Positions 1-8,589 of a stretch of 18,661 nucleotides of DNA are shown piece after piece. The stretch covers positions 1 through 18,661 of the forward strand of contig JSYX01000659.1 of assembly GCA_000787465.1 (NCBI GenBank). The letters run 5' to 3'. A model generated the notes under the pieces. It saw only the letters and a list, made by a program, of their open reading frames with translations. It had not been told where the DNA came from and did no database searches. Every line of letters starts with the position of its first letter. Positions within the stretch are counted from its first letter, which is position 1. The translations under genes were made by a program, and so were the position numbers. The DNA is from Thermomucor indicae-seudaticae (lineage: Eukaryota; Mucoromycota; Mucoromycetes; Mucorales; Lichtheimiaceae).

Positions 1-70
1 TGTAGATACAATAGCCTTGAACGGATACAATAAAGAAAGAAAAAGATGGTGATAATGCGAATAGTGATTC
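1..70 (-). pseudogene. Broken 5' end of a second secreted-protein gene copy
   Basis: Read on the minus strand, this edge matches the beginning of the secreted-protein gene at 1580: the codons for SVQGYC(V/I)Y at the end of the signal peptide are preserved almost base for base. The region of the start codon is changed, so no ATG lines up with that of the intact copy, and a length difference of about 4 nt inside the signal-peptide segment shifts the frame. It therefore looks like a decayed copy, although the rest of the gene lies outside the window and a different start further left cannot be excluded. It is arranged head-to-head with the intact copy. Confidence 0.5.
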
Positions 71-290
71 TAAAGCACTGGGACTTGCTGCTCACAGTTC
101 GTATTTTTATATCTTCTGCAAGATTTTGTTCCAAAAGGCATCCTTTCTCAACAGGATCTTTCCTTTGCACGAAGAAGTGGGAGTTTGCGTTACTTGCCAT
201 TGCTTTGCTCTTATCGCATCAAAATGGACTGTGGTTTTATTTAGCAGCACGCAATTCCAGACAACGCATAATACACGTTTTAAATACAGT
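71..290 (-). repeat. Promoter module, copy C (inverted)
   Basis: This is an inverted copy of the segment just upstream of the secreted-protein gene (1331-1550). Matching landmarks occur in the same order: GACTTGCTGCT, AAGATTTTGTTCCAAAAGGC, TTACTTGCCATTG, TTTAGCAGCA and ACAACGCATAAT. Read toward the left edge it contains TATAAAAA at the position where copy A has TATAAAAG. It sits directly upstream of the broken second gene copy, so it is that copy's former promoter rather than a free-standing element. Confidence 0.75.
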
Positions 291-308
291 ATTTTCTCTC
301 CCGTTCTG

Positions 309-505
309 CGTTGCCATGCTGGCAGAGGTGATCCACTCTTAGTAACGTTTGTAAGGCGATGGACGAACAGGTGACGTCGATCGAAAAGAACAGGTACGCA
401 TCGGTAGTCGAGGTTGTGCCATATACTGCTCTTCCACCGTCATAGTCAGCTTCAATATACAGTAAGAAGAAGAGCTGATAGCAAGGGAAAAAGAGATCGG
501 ACACA
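309..505 (-). pseudogene. Decayed 5' fragment of an opi1 duplicate
   Basis: On the minus strand this stretch aligns with the 5' leader and first codons of the intact opi1-like gene (about 4860-5045). The conserved peptide reads SFRSTSPVRPSPYKRY against SSRSTSPVRPAPYKRN in the intact gene. The start codon has become TTG, and a TAA follows directly after KRY in the same frame. Similarity extends into the former 5' leader (the AATAAGAAGA-like stretch and GAAATCGGA) and then stops. No Opi1 core domain follows, so this is a non-functional relic abutting promoter module copy C. Confidence 0.75.
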
Positions 506-1103
506 AAGCAAGATAACAGCGTATGCCAAATACGAATGTCAGACGCGGTAATAACGCGCCAAGGAAAAAGTGCCTTGTGCGCTATGGCTTTATTTGTTAC
601 CAGAAAAAGACGTCGGGCATATGGCATCGCTCGTGCAAACATATTTTGCAGCTGTATAATGAATAGAGAAAACACAATTCATTTTCTGTTCCAATATTCT
701 TACTAACACGGCCGGGCATTGACATCTTTGGCAACTGCTACGCATCCAATAATCTTCCGTCATATGGATGCGTAAACTGCCACAAAGTGGTTGCAGCTGG
801 GCGCTATGCTACCATTCTTGAAAAATGTTTATAATTCGCAGGACGGCAATCGAATGGTTAGCCGAAGATAACCGTACCGACGGACAGACAAAGAGGAAAA
901 CTTGGACTTGGTTTCTCGTCACCGTTTGCATCCATCCGGTGATTCCTCTGTAATGAGTGAACGAGACTACGGGTCTCATTATGAAAAAAGAAGGAACTAC
1001 CAGCACCAGTGGGTGGCCGATGATTGATTGTATTCTTTGTTTTTAGTCATTGGCGGCATTTTACACGTCAAGAACTGCATCTTCTTCGGGAAAAGTTTGT
1101 TTG
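506..1103. other. No gene seen; imperfect inverted repeat inside
   Basis: I find no convincing coding region here; the short open frames lack any family resemblance. The only structure is an imperfect inverted repeat, with arms at about 727-747 and 766-786 sharing a perfect 9-bp core (TACGCATCC / GGATGCGTA) around an 18-bp spacer. Confidence 0.5.
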
Positions 1104-1310
1104 GTACATATCTCTTGTGCGTTGTCTGGCGTTGCTGATAAACAAAGGCACACAGTTCCCCTGATATGCAGCAAGAGTAAAACAATGACGAGCAATGCAT
1201 GTATCCCACTTTTACGTGCAAAATCAAAGATCCTGTTTACCTTTTCGAGTGAACAAAACCTTGCAAAGAACATAAAAGTATGGACTGTGAGCAACAGGCC
1301 TTGGTGTTCC
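1104..1310 (+). repeat. Promoter module, copy B (upstream tandem copy)
   Basis: This is a more diverged tandem copy of the module at 1331-1550, in the same orientation. Shared landmarks are TGCGTTGTCTGGC, the GAGTAAAACAATGACGAG segment (GAGCAAAACAATGGCAAG in copy A), ACAAAACCTTGCAA, CATAAAAGTATGGACTGT and GGCCTTGGTG. Its TATA position reads CATAAAAG rather than TATAAAAG, which suggests a weakened core promoter. It lies immediately upstream of copy A, so the secreted-protein gene carries a doubled upstream region. Confidence 0.7.
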
Positions 1311-1330
1311 CGATGCTATCGGTACTACTA

Positions 1331-1550
1331 CATATTTGAAACGTCTATTATGCGTTGTCTGGCATTGCTTGCTGCTAAATAAAGACCATAGTTCATTTTG
1401 GTGCGATAAGAGCAAAACAATGGCAAGTAACGCAAAGTCCCCGCTTTCTTCGTGCAAAATGAAAGGTCCTGTTAATAAAGCATGCCTTTTGGAACAAAAT
1501 CTTGCACAAGATATAAAAGCACGAACTGTAAGCAGCAAGTCTCGGTGCTT
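1331..1550 (+). repeat. Promoter module, copy A (next to the intact gene)
   Basis: This is the copy of the ~220-bp module nearest the intact secreted-protein gene, ending 30 bp before its ATG. It contains a good TATA box near its 3' end and is the closest match to the inverted copy at 71-290. Because the repeat lies in the promoter rather than in coding sequence, it probably holds the regulatory sites of this gene family (inference). Confidence 0.75.
1512..1519 (+). promoter_or_regulatory. TATA box of the secreted-protein gene
   Basis: TATAAAAG lies 68 bp upstream of the ATG at 1580, a normal distance for a fungal TATA promoter with a short leader. The same site is conserved in the inverted copy (TATAAAAA) and changed in copy B (CATAAAAG). 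Confidence 0.6.
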
Positions 1551-1579
1551 CAGAAGCAATAGTGACTACGACTCAAACA

Positions 1580-2380
1580 ATGTCCTTTATTCGCGCTCTT
1601 ACCGTCTTCTTCTTGATCGCATCCGTTCAAGGCTATTGTGTCTACAATCAGGCGCCAGACGTTAATATTGCCGTCAGTCAAATAGAAGGCTATGGCTGCC
1701 CCGATCTTCGGTAAGTAGATCATGCGAAAAGGCAAGCAATCGAGCCTGCTTGTGCGCTGATTTTACCTATTAGCCGCTTTCACAAATACATCGGGCCTTC
1801 CAACAAGGAATGCTGCCCTTATACCTCCAGCGATTGTTGCGACTCTACGAGTAAAGACGGAGTCGTCAAGTTCAATGTAAAAATGTGTTCATTTGTTCAA
1901 TATGCTTGCTGTACCTTACTCGCGTGTGCTTACTCAGGTGATGAAATACACTGGATGGGGAAATACCTGGCAGAATCCCATTGAGTTCAACGCACCCTGT
2001 GGTGGCTATGTCGTCGTCCATGGATCCAATGTGAAGCCCGAAATTCAAGTGTATTACGCTGATGGCAAACCATACTCAACTGACCTTCAGTATACCATGC
2101 ATATGATTGGTGCTGGCAAGGTGCATGGCAATCATACCGCTAATTCTACCGTAACTGAACAAGCGCCCAGCAATCGTACCCTTCCCCCCACTGTAATCGG
2201 AGTGCCTGTAAATGAAACCCTCAATTCTTCGGCAATTGCGCAAGTGCCTGGCAATCGTACCCTTAACAACCCTTTCGGGCAAGTGCCTACCAGCAATAAC
2301 ACCCATAACTCTACGGTAAGCCTTCATCTTATTGATGTTTCTACATGTCCGACTAACGCGTATCGCCCCAGACATTTTAA
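1580..2380 (+). CDS. Secreted cysteine-rich protein with N-glycosylation-rich tail
   Basis: Four exons are inferred: 1580-1710, 1774-1876, 1938-2315 and 2372-2380, giving about 206 residues. The N-terminus (MSFIRALTVFFLIASVQG) is a clear signal peptide. The mature part has eight cysteines, including a CCPYTSSDCC segment and PCGG, then a tail of about 65 residues with eight N-X-S/T sequons (NHT, NST, NRT, NET, NSS, NRT, NNT, NST). The last intron is supported by GTAAGC, a CTAAC branch site and CCCCAG; if it is retained, the protein reads on to a stop at 2387 (227 residues). No GPI-anchor signal or enzyme motif is visible. It is probably an extracellular or cell-wall glycoprotein; the family is not recognised. 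A broken second copy lies head-to-head at the left edge. Confidence 0.75.
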
Positions 2381-4055
2381 CGTATGAAGAGGCCACTCAA
2401 TGCCACAAAGACGGTTCCCCCCTTACATTTAGTAGTAATATCTTTTTGATCGACATAGATTCCACAAATTAGACCTTCTTTCTTTTATAATGATAGACAA
2501 TGACGAATACAGCACATTCACAATTTTTGGCTGCTTCTCTAAGAACCAGTGGCGGATATCTATTAAGAAAAGTTCGAGTTGTATGCCCAAAGCTGACGAA
2601 ATGGTGCTTATCGACGAGCTATACATCAATATTTACGTTCTCCTTGACTGACGGGAAGACAAGTTGGAATATGCTCTGATATGCAAGAGACTGTACTCGC
2701 TGTTCATGGAGTCGAGCTCCCAGCTGCCTTGCCTACTTTGACACCCCGGTGTCAGCCACAGCCCGCGATCATTACCTGCCGCCAGCGCGTGCAAGTTGAT
2801 AATAGATCTTCATGATATGCCGGTGCAACGCGCGGCTTACCAACATCTAAACATGAAGCACATCCAGACCATTGTTTTGCTGGTGTCCCAGGCAACCACT
2901 CGTCCGAGTTGATCGATAAATCTGTCATGCGTCTGGCGGCGAAACGCTTTGTAGAATGTGTGTTGGCGTGACCTACTTCATTACACACCTGGATATTTCT
3001 GTAAACGGCGATCAATTCGATGATTGTTCACAGCGCCAGGACAAAGATACCATGATGGCCAAACCGACCGGGATGATGCTATCGAAAGGGCAGTCGCCTA
3101 AAAGAAAATATTTCAATCTAGTAGTTCGGTGGGGCGTCTTTGAAACCTTGGCAATAGCGGGCTTTGCTGGCGAGCGTGGCACAAAGCAGAGGGCGGGTTT
3201 CTTGGGGCTCAGCAATGAACCATTCAGTGGCAGGAATACTGAACGACAAGCAATACGAGGTTTATGTACCAGTGACACCTGTCGGCAGTCCCTCCTGTAT
3301 ACGATTTTTACATAACCGATGATGATATCCCTACCATGTTTGAAAAGGCAAGCGCTCCCGTCAAGAACATCCAGTTTAGTGAAGCCTTTGGAGACACTTT
3401 GTGTCATGGACGACGAACTAAGGAGATCACAAGACAAAGCAATCACCCTTCAGCTTTTCAGCAACAAATACAGGACTGACTTGTTCGATTATCCTCGCAA
3501 CACGTTGCAAAAGCCATTACCAAGGCTAACAATAATACCCTTAACTTATACTTTAAATAAATATGTGCAACGAGAGACCTTACGTGCTTCACAGGATTTT
3601 GGGACAAAAGTTACTTTATCCAACTTGACCGCAATATACTTATGTAGTAGTTTTGAGCTTTCCCGTTTCACTCTCTTTCCGCGCAAAGATAGGTACGCAA
3701 TGAAAAGAGATGCCATTCTATGGTAATCTTAGCTGGCCATGGGACTCCTTGACTATCTCTTGTGCTTACGCCAGATTATCTGCTTTTTCCCAGGTTGCTT
3801 CATATTCAGCCTGATGCATGCGCCACGGGTTTTCCAAAGAAAAGCATCGGCGAACCAGAATCCAGAGAAGCCGCTAACCATTTTTTCAAGGTATCCGCCA
3901 ACAATAATCTTTAGGATCCGTCAAGGCGTTCATGATGGAGCTAGAGAAGCCGCCGAAAACTGTGAATTTGCTGTAAAGTAATCAAATGAAATGCAGTTTT
4001 TAGTTGCAAAGTGGGTATGATTGACAGGAGAGGGCGGGTTGTCAGAGGAGGGTCT
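2381..4055. other. Region of decayed coding-like fragments, no intact gene
   Basis: No complete gene is supported. Several stretches look like former coding sequence: an F-box-like remnant near 2583-2741; a frame at 2776-2970 containing KSVMRLAAKRF with an in-frame TGA; an open frame at 2956-3315; and a peptide-like stretch around 3315-3480 in another frame (DDDIPTMFEKASAPVKNIQF). None can be joined through plausible splice sites. On the minus strand, 3800-3960 also has peptide-like fragments (HQAEYEATWEKADNLA) interrupted by stops. I read the whole stretch as relics of one or more genes. Confidence 0.45.
2583..2741 (+). pseudogene. Probable F-box motif remnant
   Basis: The frame beginning MPKADEMVLIDELYINIY, followed by VLLD, a TGA stop, and REDKLEYALICKRLYSLF, resembles the F-box pattern of an ELxxxIxxxL segment followed by a (R/K)xDKLxxALVCKRxY segment. 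The stop falls inside the motif and another TGA ends the frame at 2741, so the copy appears dead. The open frame extends upstream to about 2441. An intron over the stop cannot be excluded, but I see no convincing donor and acceptor pair. Confidence 0.4.
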
Positions 4056-4998
4056 TCAATGATCTAATGGCATGGCGTTGTTCTTGCGTTCAGGATCAGA
4101 CTGGTGTTGGGAATTTAAATTTCGGATGGGTGGCAATTGGACACTTTCTTCAAGACAACGATGGGTGATTTCTTCAGGACGTTCAGTGTTATTGCCACCG
4201 CGAACACTGCGTAAACGTTCTAACCATATCTCGGCGCGATCAACCGTATCCGAAAAGACGGTCGAAACAGACTGGAGCATGTCCACCGATTCTTGACCGA
4301 ACGCCAATAGTCGAATAGCTTTCTCTTCTTGTCCGTTCCTGGCTGCTGGTGTTTGCATGCCTTGTCCAGCAGGTCTAAGCATGGGTGAATTGGCTGGAGA
4401 CGTGGCTGTGGACCGAATATCGCTCACAGTGGCCTAATCCATCATGTTAAATCAAGAATGTTTCTTCTTTTTTTTGCTAAGCAGGTTATACCCAACGATT
4501 CGGTAAATTCAGGATGCAATTTCTGACAGCGGCCTTGGCACTTTGAGGAAGGCAAGCGCCAGCATATCGACTGATCACGTCTACCACTTTGCGCAACGTG
4601 TCCACCATATCCTTCTTGATCGTGGATAGGATCGATTGCGAAGTATCCTGATTTCTTGTTGCCGTTAACGCTGTATTCGATGACGTTGTTGCCAAAGAGA
4701 CAAGGAAATTGCGTAAGAGTGTCATTTGATGCTCGATATGCTGAATAGCGTATTGCAACCAGCTTAGGCAGTATTTTAGGCATTTCATGGATTCTGCACT
4801 CACAACAGCCGCAGTGGTACCGGCTGCTGATCCGGCGTGTACCATCAGCTGTTGCCATGCACTACTACTACTGGCTGGCGGATGTGGGCCACTTGTATTA
4901 CGCTTGTAAGGCGCTGGGCGAACAGGTGATGTCGACCGAGAAGAACTGGCACGTGCCCGTAGTCGTGGTTGTTGCTCTTTTGTTGTGGTCTGGTTCAT
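4056..4998 (-). CDS. opi1: Opi1-type transcriptional regulator
   Basis: Two exons (4998-4492 and 4433-4056) joined across a 58-nt intron give about 294 residues. In yeast, Opi1 represses phospholipid synthesis genes and is held at the ER/nuclear membrane by phosphatidic acid. Diagnostic segments are a Ser/Arg-rich N-terminus, then WQQLMVHAGSAAGTTAAV, CLSWLQYAIQHIEHQMTLLR, DMVDTLRKVVDVISRYAG, and LPNRW running into ATVSDIRS over the splice. The second exon carries AIRLLAFGQESVDMLQSV and AEIWLERLR, as in the Opi1 family. It is shorter than the yeast protein (404 residues), lacking the long C-terminal activator-interaction part. The ATG at 4998 fits the start of conservation; an upstream in-frame ATG at 5109 is probably leader. 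A decayed fragment of a second copy lies at 309-505. Confidence 0.85.
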
Positions 4999-6113
4999 TA
5001 TACAATAAGAAGAAAAGCTCGTAGCAAAGAGAGGGAAAGAAATCGGATTCCAACCGAGAGAAAGACGCCGATAAAGAGAGCTGATACGTAAATTTTCGGA
5101 TGATTCCAATTTTCACGTGCAAATGATTGACAGAATTTGAGACACAGGGTTTCTGCGATTCGCGTGGTGAGGTATCGATAGAGAATTACTTGTGGACCGA
5201 AAAGAGGTGAAAGGATTCCTATTAATCCGGGCTTACGGTTCTTTCGACGCATCCTTTCTATTGTTGTGGTGGCACGAGAACGTTGTCATTACGTTACTAT
5301 TTCGTGATGAGGCGCTATGCATAGTTGAACGATTACTGATTTTGCGATGACAGCCATTCCATGATTGGTAGGAACGGATTGTGGATACATCGAAATGTTT
5401 GTCCATTAAACAAGCATGAACCCATCGTTGACTGAGAACACGTCTTTGAATCTCATCTTACGTCGATCGAAATTACGAGGACCAACAATATATTTATACT
5501 GTAGGTATATCTAATTACACCATTGTTGAGATGTTGAATAAAGTAAAAGCAATTCTAAAGTGACCTGCTAAGAACAGGTCTTGGTTAAAGGAAAGACACC
5601 AGCCCTATGATAGAACGTTGTAGCTTATATTGTTGGACACCGTGAATATATTGGATATTCAGTCAGCTTGGTAGGCTTAAGGACGTTCATCGATCACCTG
5701 ATATACTGAAAAGTTCATAGAAAATGCGCTCGCCAATAAATTGACAGAGGGCTTTATTGAAGTTTAAACGGGTCATGAGCGCAGAAGTCTAGCTGAGAGA
5801 GGGAGCAGGACGACATCTACAGAGCGTTAAGGAGAATTTTGCTCCCACCAATTCGAAGTGGCCGAAGACCCACATGAGGCGCAGAAACCGTGAAGGGGGG
5901 AAAAGAACGGCGTTTGGTTAGTATACGCAGACTGCATAAATTCTGCTTGTATTGTACACACATGAAAAGAACAAACAATCATTAGCGGGGATCTTGTTCT
6001 GCAAAGTCGTAATGGAAACGATTTACAGCATACCAGGAAAAAAGGCTTAGATGTTTAAAAAAAAGTGGGCTCGTAGTTCTTTTCAACAACTTTCCGCGTG
6101 TGTCGACAGATGC
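4999..6113. other. Divergent intergenic region, no gene seen
   Basis: This 1.1-kb stretch separates the opi1 start from the transporter promoter and must hold both 5' regions. Short open frames show no family resemblance. The only structure noted is a weak hairpin, GACCTG...CAGGTC with a 7-nt loop, near 5561-5579. I see no transposon ends or RNA gene. Confidence 0.5.
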
Positions 6114-6120
6114 TATATAA
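6114..6120 (+). promoter_or_regulatory. TATA box of the amino acid transporter gene
   Basis: TATATAA lies 62 bp before the chosen ATG (6176). Because it falls just downstream of an alternative in-frame ATG at 6098, it argues that 6176 and not 6098 is the translation start. Confidence 0.55.
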
Positions 6121-6175
6121 ACTCGTTGCCCCCCTTATCATCGTACCTCCATCTTTTCTCTTTCTATTCAACACG

Positions 6176-7718
6176 ATGGCTAGCTTCAAATACGCCCAGA
6201 ATATCAATCACGGACGTACCGGATCATCACCATCTAGCAATAGCGCGAAAGAGAACTCGCTACCGGGGACTAAACTCGAGACAAACGAAACAGGTCAGGC
6301 CAGCAGCATCGAACAACACAAGAAGCGAACATCACCAGGAAAGGCACTCTTCATGTTATTGAAAGCGTTTGTTGGTACCGGCGTTACTTTCTTGCCTGGA
6401 GCGTAAGATATTCTTCCCCTTCATTGCCCTCGCCTTGTTCCTTCGATAGGAGCAATTCATTCTTCTTGTTCGATGTATAGTTTTGCCTCCGGTGGTCTTG
6501 TCTTTTCAATCATCCTTATGGTCGTCATCGCCTTGATATGTTTGGTCGCCTTTCAAATACTGATTTCATCGCAACAACACGTGCTCAACCAGCACCTGCA
6601 GAAGAACGTCATTACGGAGCACGAAAGCGTAGACTACGGCTACATGGGTCAGGCACTGTACGGTCCTTGGCTACGGTACATTATCCAGGCTTTCCTCTGC
6701 ATCTCGCAGATGGGATTCGTCTCTGCCTATCTGATCTTTATCTCTCAAAACATTGGACTCGCCATCGATTCGTTATCCAACTGCACGTCCCCGATTGACA
6801 GCAAGTATTACATCTGGATCGTGCTCTTGATGATCGTCCCTATCACCTGGGTCCGCTGTATCGATCGCTTCTCGATCATTGTCGTGATGGCCGACGTCCT
6901 TATCCTGTTCGGCTTGATCTGTATTTTGTACTTTACTTCGAGCCAGATCGCGGCCTACGGTCCTGGTCCGAACATCAAGACGATTAACGTCAACGACTTT
7001 GCACTTATGATTGGCACGGCTGTCTTTTCGTATGAGGGCATTGGCATGGGTAAGTGTATCTGGTCACTGTCTCTCTCTTTACAACGCGCGTCATTAACGG
7101 GGATACGTAGTGATACCCATTGTGGAAGGCATGGCAAACCCCAGCAGATTCCCCACAGTGATGAACGTTGCAATGACCATAGTGACCGTTATCTTTGTCC
7201 TTATTGGCGCGATGGGTTATGTTGCCTTTGGTGACCAGACTTTTGCTAGCGTTGTCGCCAACCTGCCTCATGTGCCGCTCTCGACAGCCGTTCGGCTCAT
7301 TTACTCGGTTGCCATCATTTTGACTGCGCCCTTCATGCTCTATCCAGCTCTCGAGATTGTCGAGGAACGCGTGTTTGGCGGGAACCGGTTTCGTCCAGGC
7401 ACTCAATGGATGCTCATCAAAAGTCTCGTCCGGTCGTTGCTGGCTGTCGTGTGTGCGGTCGTGAGCTTCGGCGTGGGACACGATGGTCTCGACAAATTCG
7501 TTGCCCTGGTGGGATCCTTGGCGTGCATGCCTCTTTGCTTCGTCTTTCCCGGCATGTTTCATTGCAAAGTGACAGAGAGCAAGTGGAAGCGTGTCGGTGA
7601 CATCAGTCTCATCCTGTGGGGTTTTGCAATCATGATTTATACGGTTTACATCAATATCAGCTCCTGGATCTATCCGTCCTTACATGTCAGACAAACGCCG
7701 GGCGTTTGCTCTGTCTAA
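6176..7718 (+). CDS. AVT3/4-like vacuolar amino acid transporter
   Basis: Three exons (6176-6402, 6481-7049, 7111-7718) give 467 residues. It belongs to the amino acid/auxin permease superfamily; the AVT3/AVT4 branch exports neutral amino acids from the vacuole. After a polar N-terminus of about 60 residues comes SPGKALFMLLKAFVGTGVTF and, across intron 1, LPGAFASGGLVFS: the conserved first helix and loop of the family. About 11 hydrophobic helices follow. The second splice rebuilds YEGIGMVIPIVEGM, a signature of helix 6. Yeast Avt3/4 have N-termini of over 200 residues, so this protein is short at that end. The phase of both introns and the restored motifs make the model firm; substrate specificity is inferred from family only. 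Confidence 0.9.
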
Positions 7719-7748
7719 ATCACAAGTTGTACTGTATAGATATACGCT

Positions 7749-7754
7749 AATAAA
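7749..7754 (+). terminator. Poly(A) signal of the transporter gene
   Basis: AATAAA lies 30 bp after the stop codon of the amino acid transporter. Confidence 0.5.
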
Positions 7755-8142
7755 CTCGGTATCCCTTATTACGACCCATATCTCCTCAATTGGAAAGTGA
7801 GCACCCGCTTCCCTGTCACTTTTTCGCTCTACAACCATGACATATCTCATATGTGCCTTCCGTCAGTGCGCCAAGCTCAACTTTGCATTTACGCTTAGTC
7901 TGCGCCACATGCGGCAATGGTGGCAAGTATCACTGCGTTTTTTGATTGGAGATCTCCAAAGACTATGTACAGACTTGGACATTCCTTCTTGCTTAGCTTG
8001 GATCCAATGGCCGCTGTGGCCACATACACGCAGTGGCGTATCACGCATATTCTCTGAGCATATAGTACGTGCTGCGCAGAGAATAGCCGCAGCAGAACGC
8101 GCCGCGTTATGTTCTGCTGCTTAGAATCCAGACCTTCTGGTG
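7755..8142. other. Intergenic stretch, no supported gene
   Basis: An open frame of 95 codons at 7837-8124 (+) and one of 61 codons on the other strand have no recognisable motif and no splice context. I see nothing else before the TATA box of the next gene. Confidence 0.45.
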
Positions 8143-8156
8143 TATATATATATATA
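8143..8156 (+). promoter_or_regulatory. Extended TATA box of the WWE gene
   Basis: An alternating TATATATATATATA run, followed by AGGA, ends only 14 bp before the ATG at 8171. Such a short distance implies a very short leader if this TATA is used for that start. Confidence 0.5.
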
Positions 8157-8170
8157 AGGACTCAGTAACA

Positions 8171-8413
8171 ATGAAACCACAGCAGGCTTTTAACCCACAG
8201 CCAATGTCGTATCAGTGGAAGTACCAGGCCGGCCATACATGGGTACCATTTGATCCTCAATCCAACGACGCGATCGAACAGCTATGGCTATCAAACCGTG
8301 ATGCCAGCTTATACATCCCATGTCTGCGGTGCATGGCTTACGTTTATCCAGCCAGTCTGACCTTTATGCTCCGTAATGGAACTCGAATCCTGATCAGGCG
8401 TGATATTGCTTGA
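8171..8413 (+). CDS. Small protein consisting of a WWE domain
   Basis: This is a single uninterrupted frame of 80 residues. After 14 polar residues it reads QWKYQAGHTWVPFD, then AIEQLW, and ends RNGTRILIRRDIA. This fits the WWE fold: two tryptophans (W16, W24), the glutamate (E36), a hydrophobic VYPASLTFML strand region and the terminal R-x-L-I-R-R element (R72, R76, R77). WWE domains bind ADP-ribose or iso-ADP-ribose and are normally found inside ubiquitin ligases or PARPs; here no partner domain is present. A TATA run precedes it and AATAAA follows at 8576, so it looks like a complete gene. It is tail-to-tail with the hexokinase-like gene. Ligand binding is inferred, not shown. Confidence 0.7.
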   Translation: MKPQQAFNPQPMSYQWKYQAGHTWVPFDPQSNDAIEQLWLSNRDASLYIPCLRCMAYVYPASLTFMLRNGTRILIRRDIA

Positions 8414-8575
8414 AGAATATGGTTTCAGACTCTTGGACCTATTTATCATCATCTAACTTTGCCTACGACCTATGCCCCCACCCCGACCTTATGCATCTCT
8501 TCAGATTTGTTTATGACATTTTTTATATGACACTTTCTATGCAGATCTTCCAATAATTTGTATGGCAATATTCGG

Positions 8576-8581
8576 AATAAA
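8576..8581 (+). terminator. Poly(A) signal of the WWE gene
   Basis: AATAAA lies 9 bp from the stop codon of the convergent hexokinase-like gene, so the 3' untranslated regions of the two genes probably overlap. Confidence 0.45.
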
Positions 8582-8589
8582 AGACTTTG

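Noticed and set aside
46..342. Open frame of 98 codons on the plus strand resembling minus-strand frames at 1061-1294 and 1224-1559
   Set aside because: The similarity comes from the repeated promoter module, not from a protein: the repeat lies upstream of a gene with a signal peptide and carries its TATA box, and the frames end at different places.
280..675. 131-codon minus-strand frame similar to a frame at 4898-5122
   Set aside because: Both are out-of-frame readings of the opi1 5' region; the true opi1 frame is different and is broken in the left copy.
3012..3446. 144-codon minus-strand frame
   Set aside because: No family resemblance and no gene context; it overlaps coding-like fragments on the plus strand in a decayed region.
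3739..3981. 80-codon plus-strand frame
   Set aside because: No motif; the opposite strand has equally peptide-like pieces interrupted by stops.
7837..8124. 95-codon plus-strand frame before the WWE gene
   Set aside because: No recognisable domain, and the TATA box of the next gene lies after it. A zinc-knuckle-like CGHSGHW on the minus strand lacks its final cysteine in frame.
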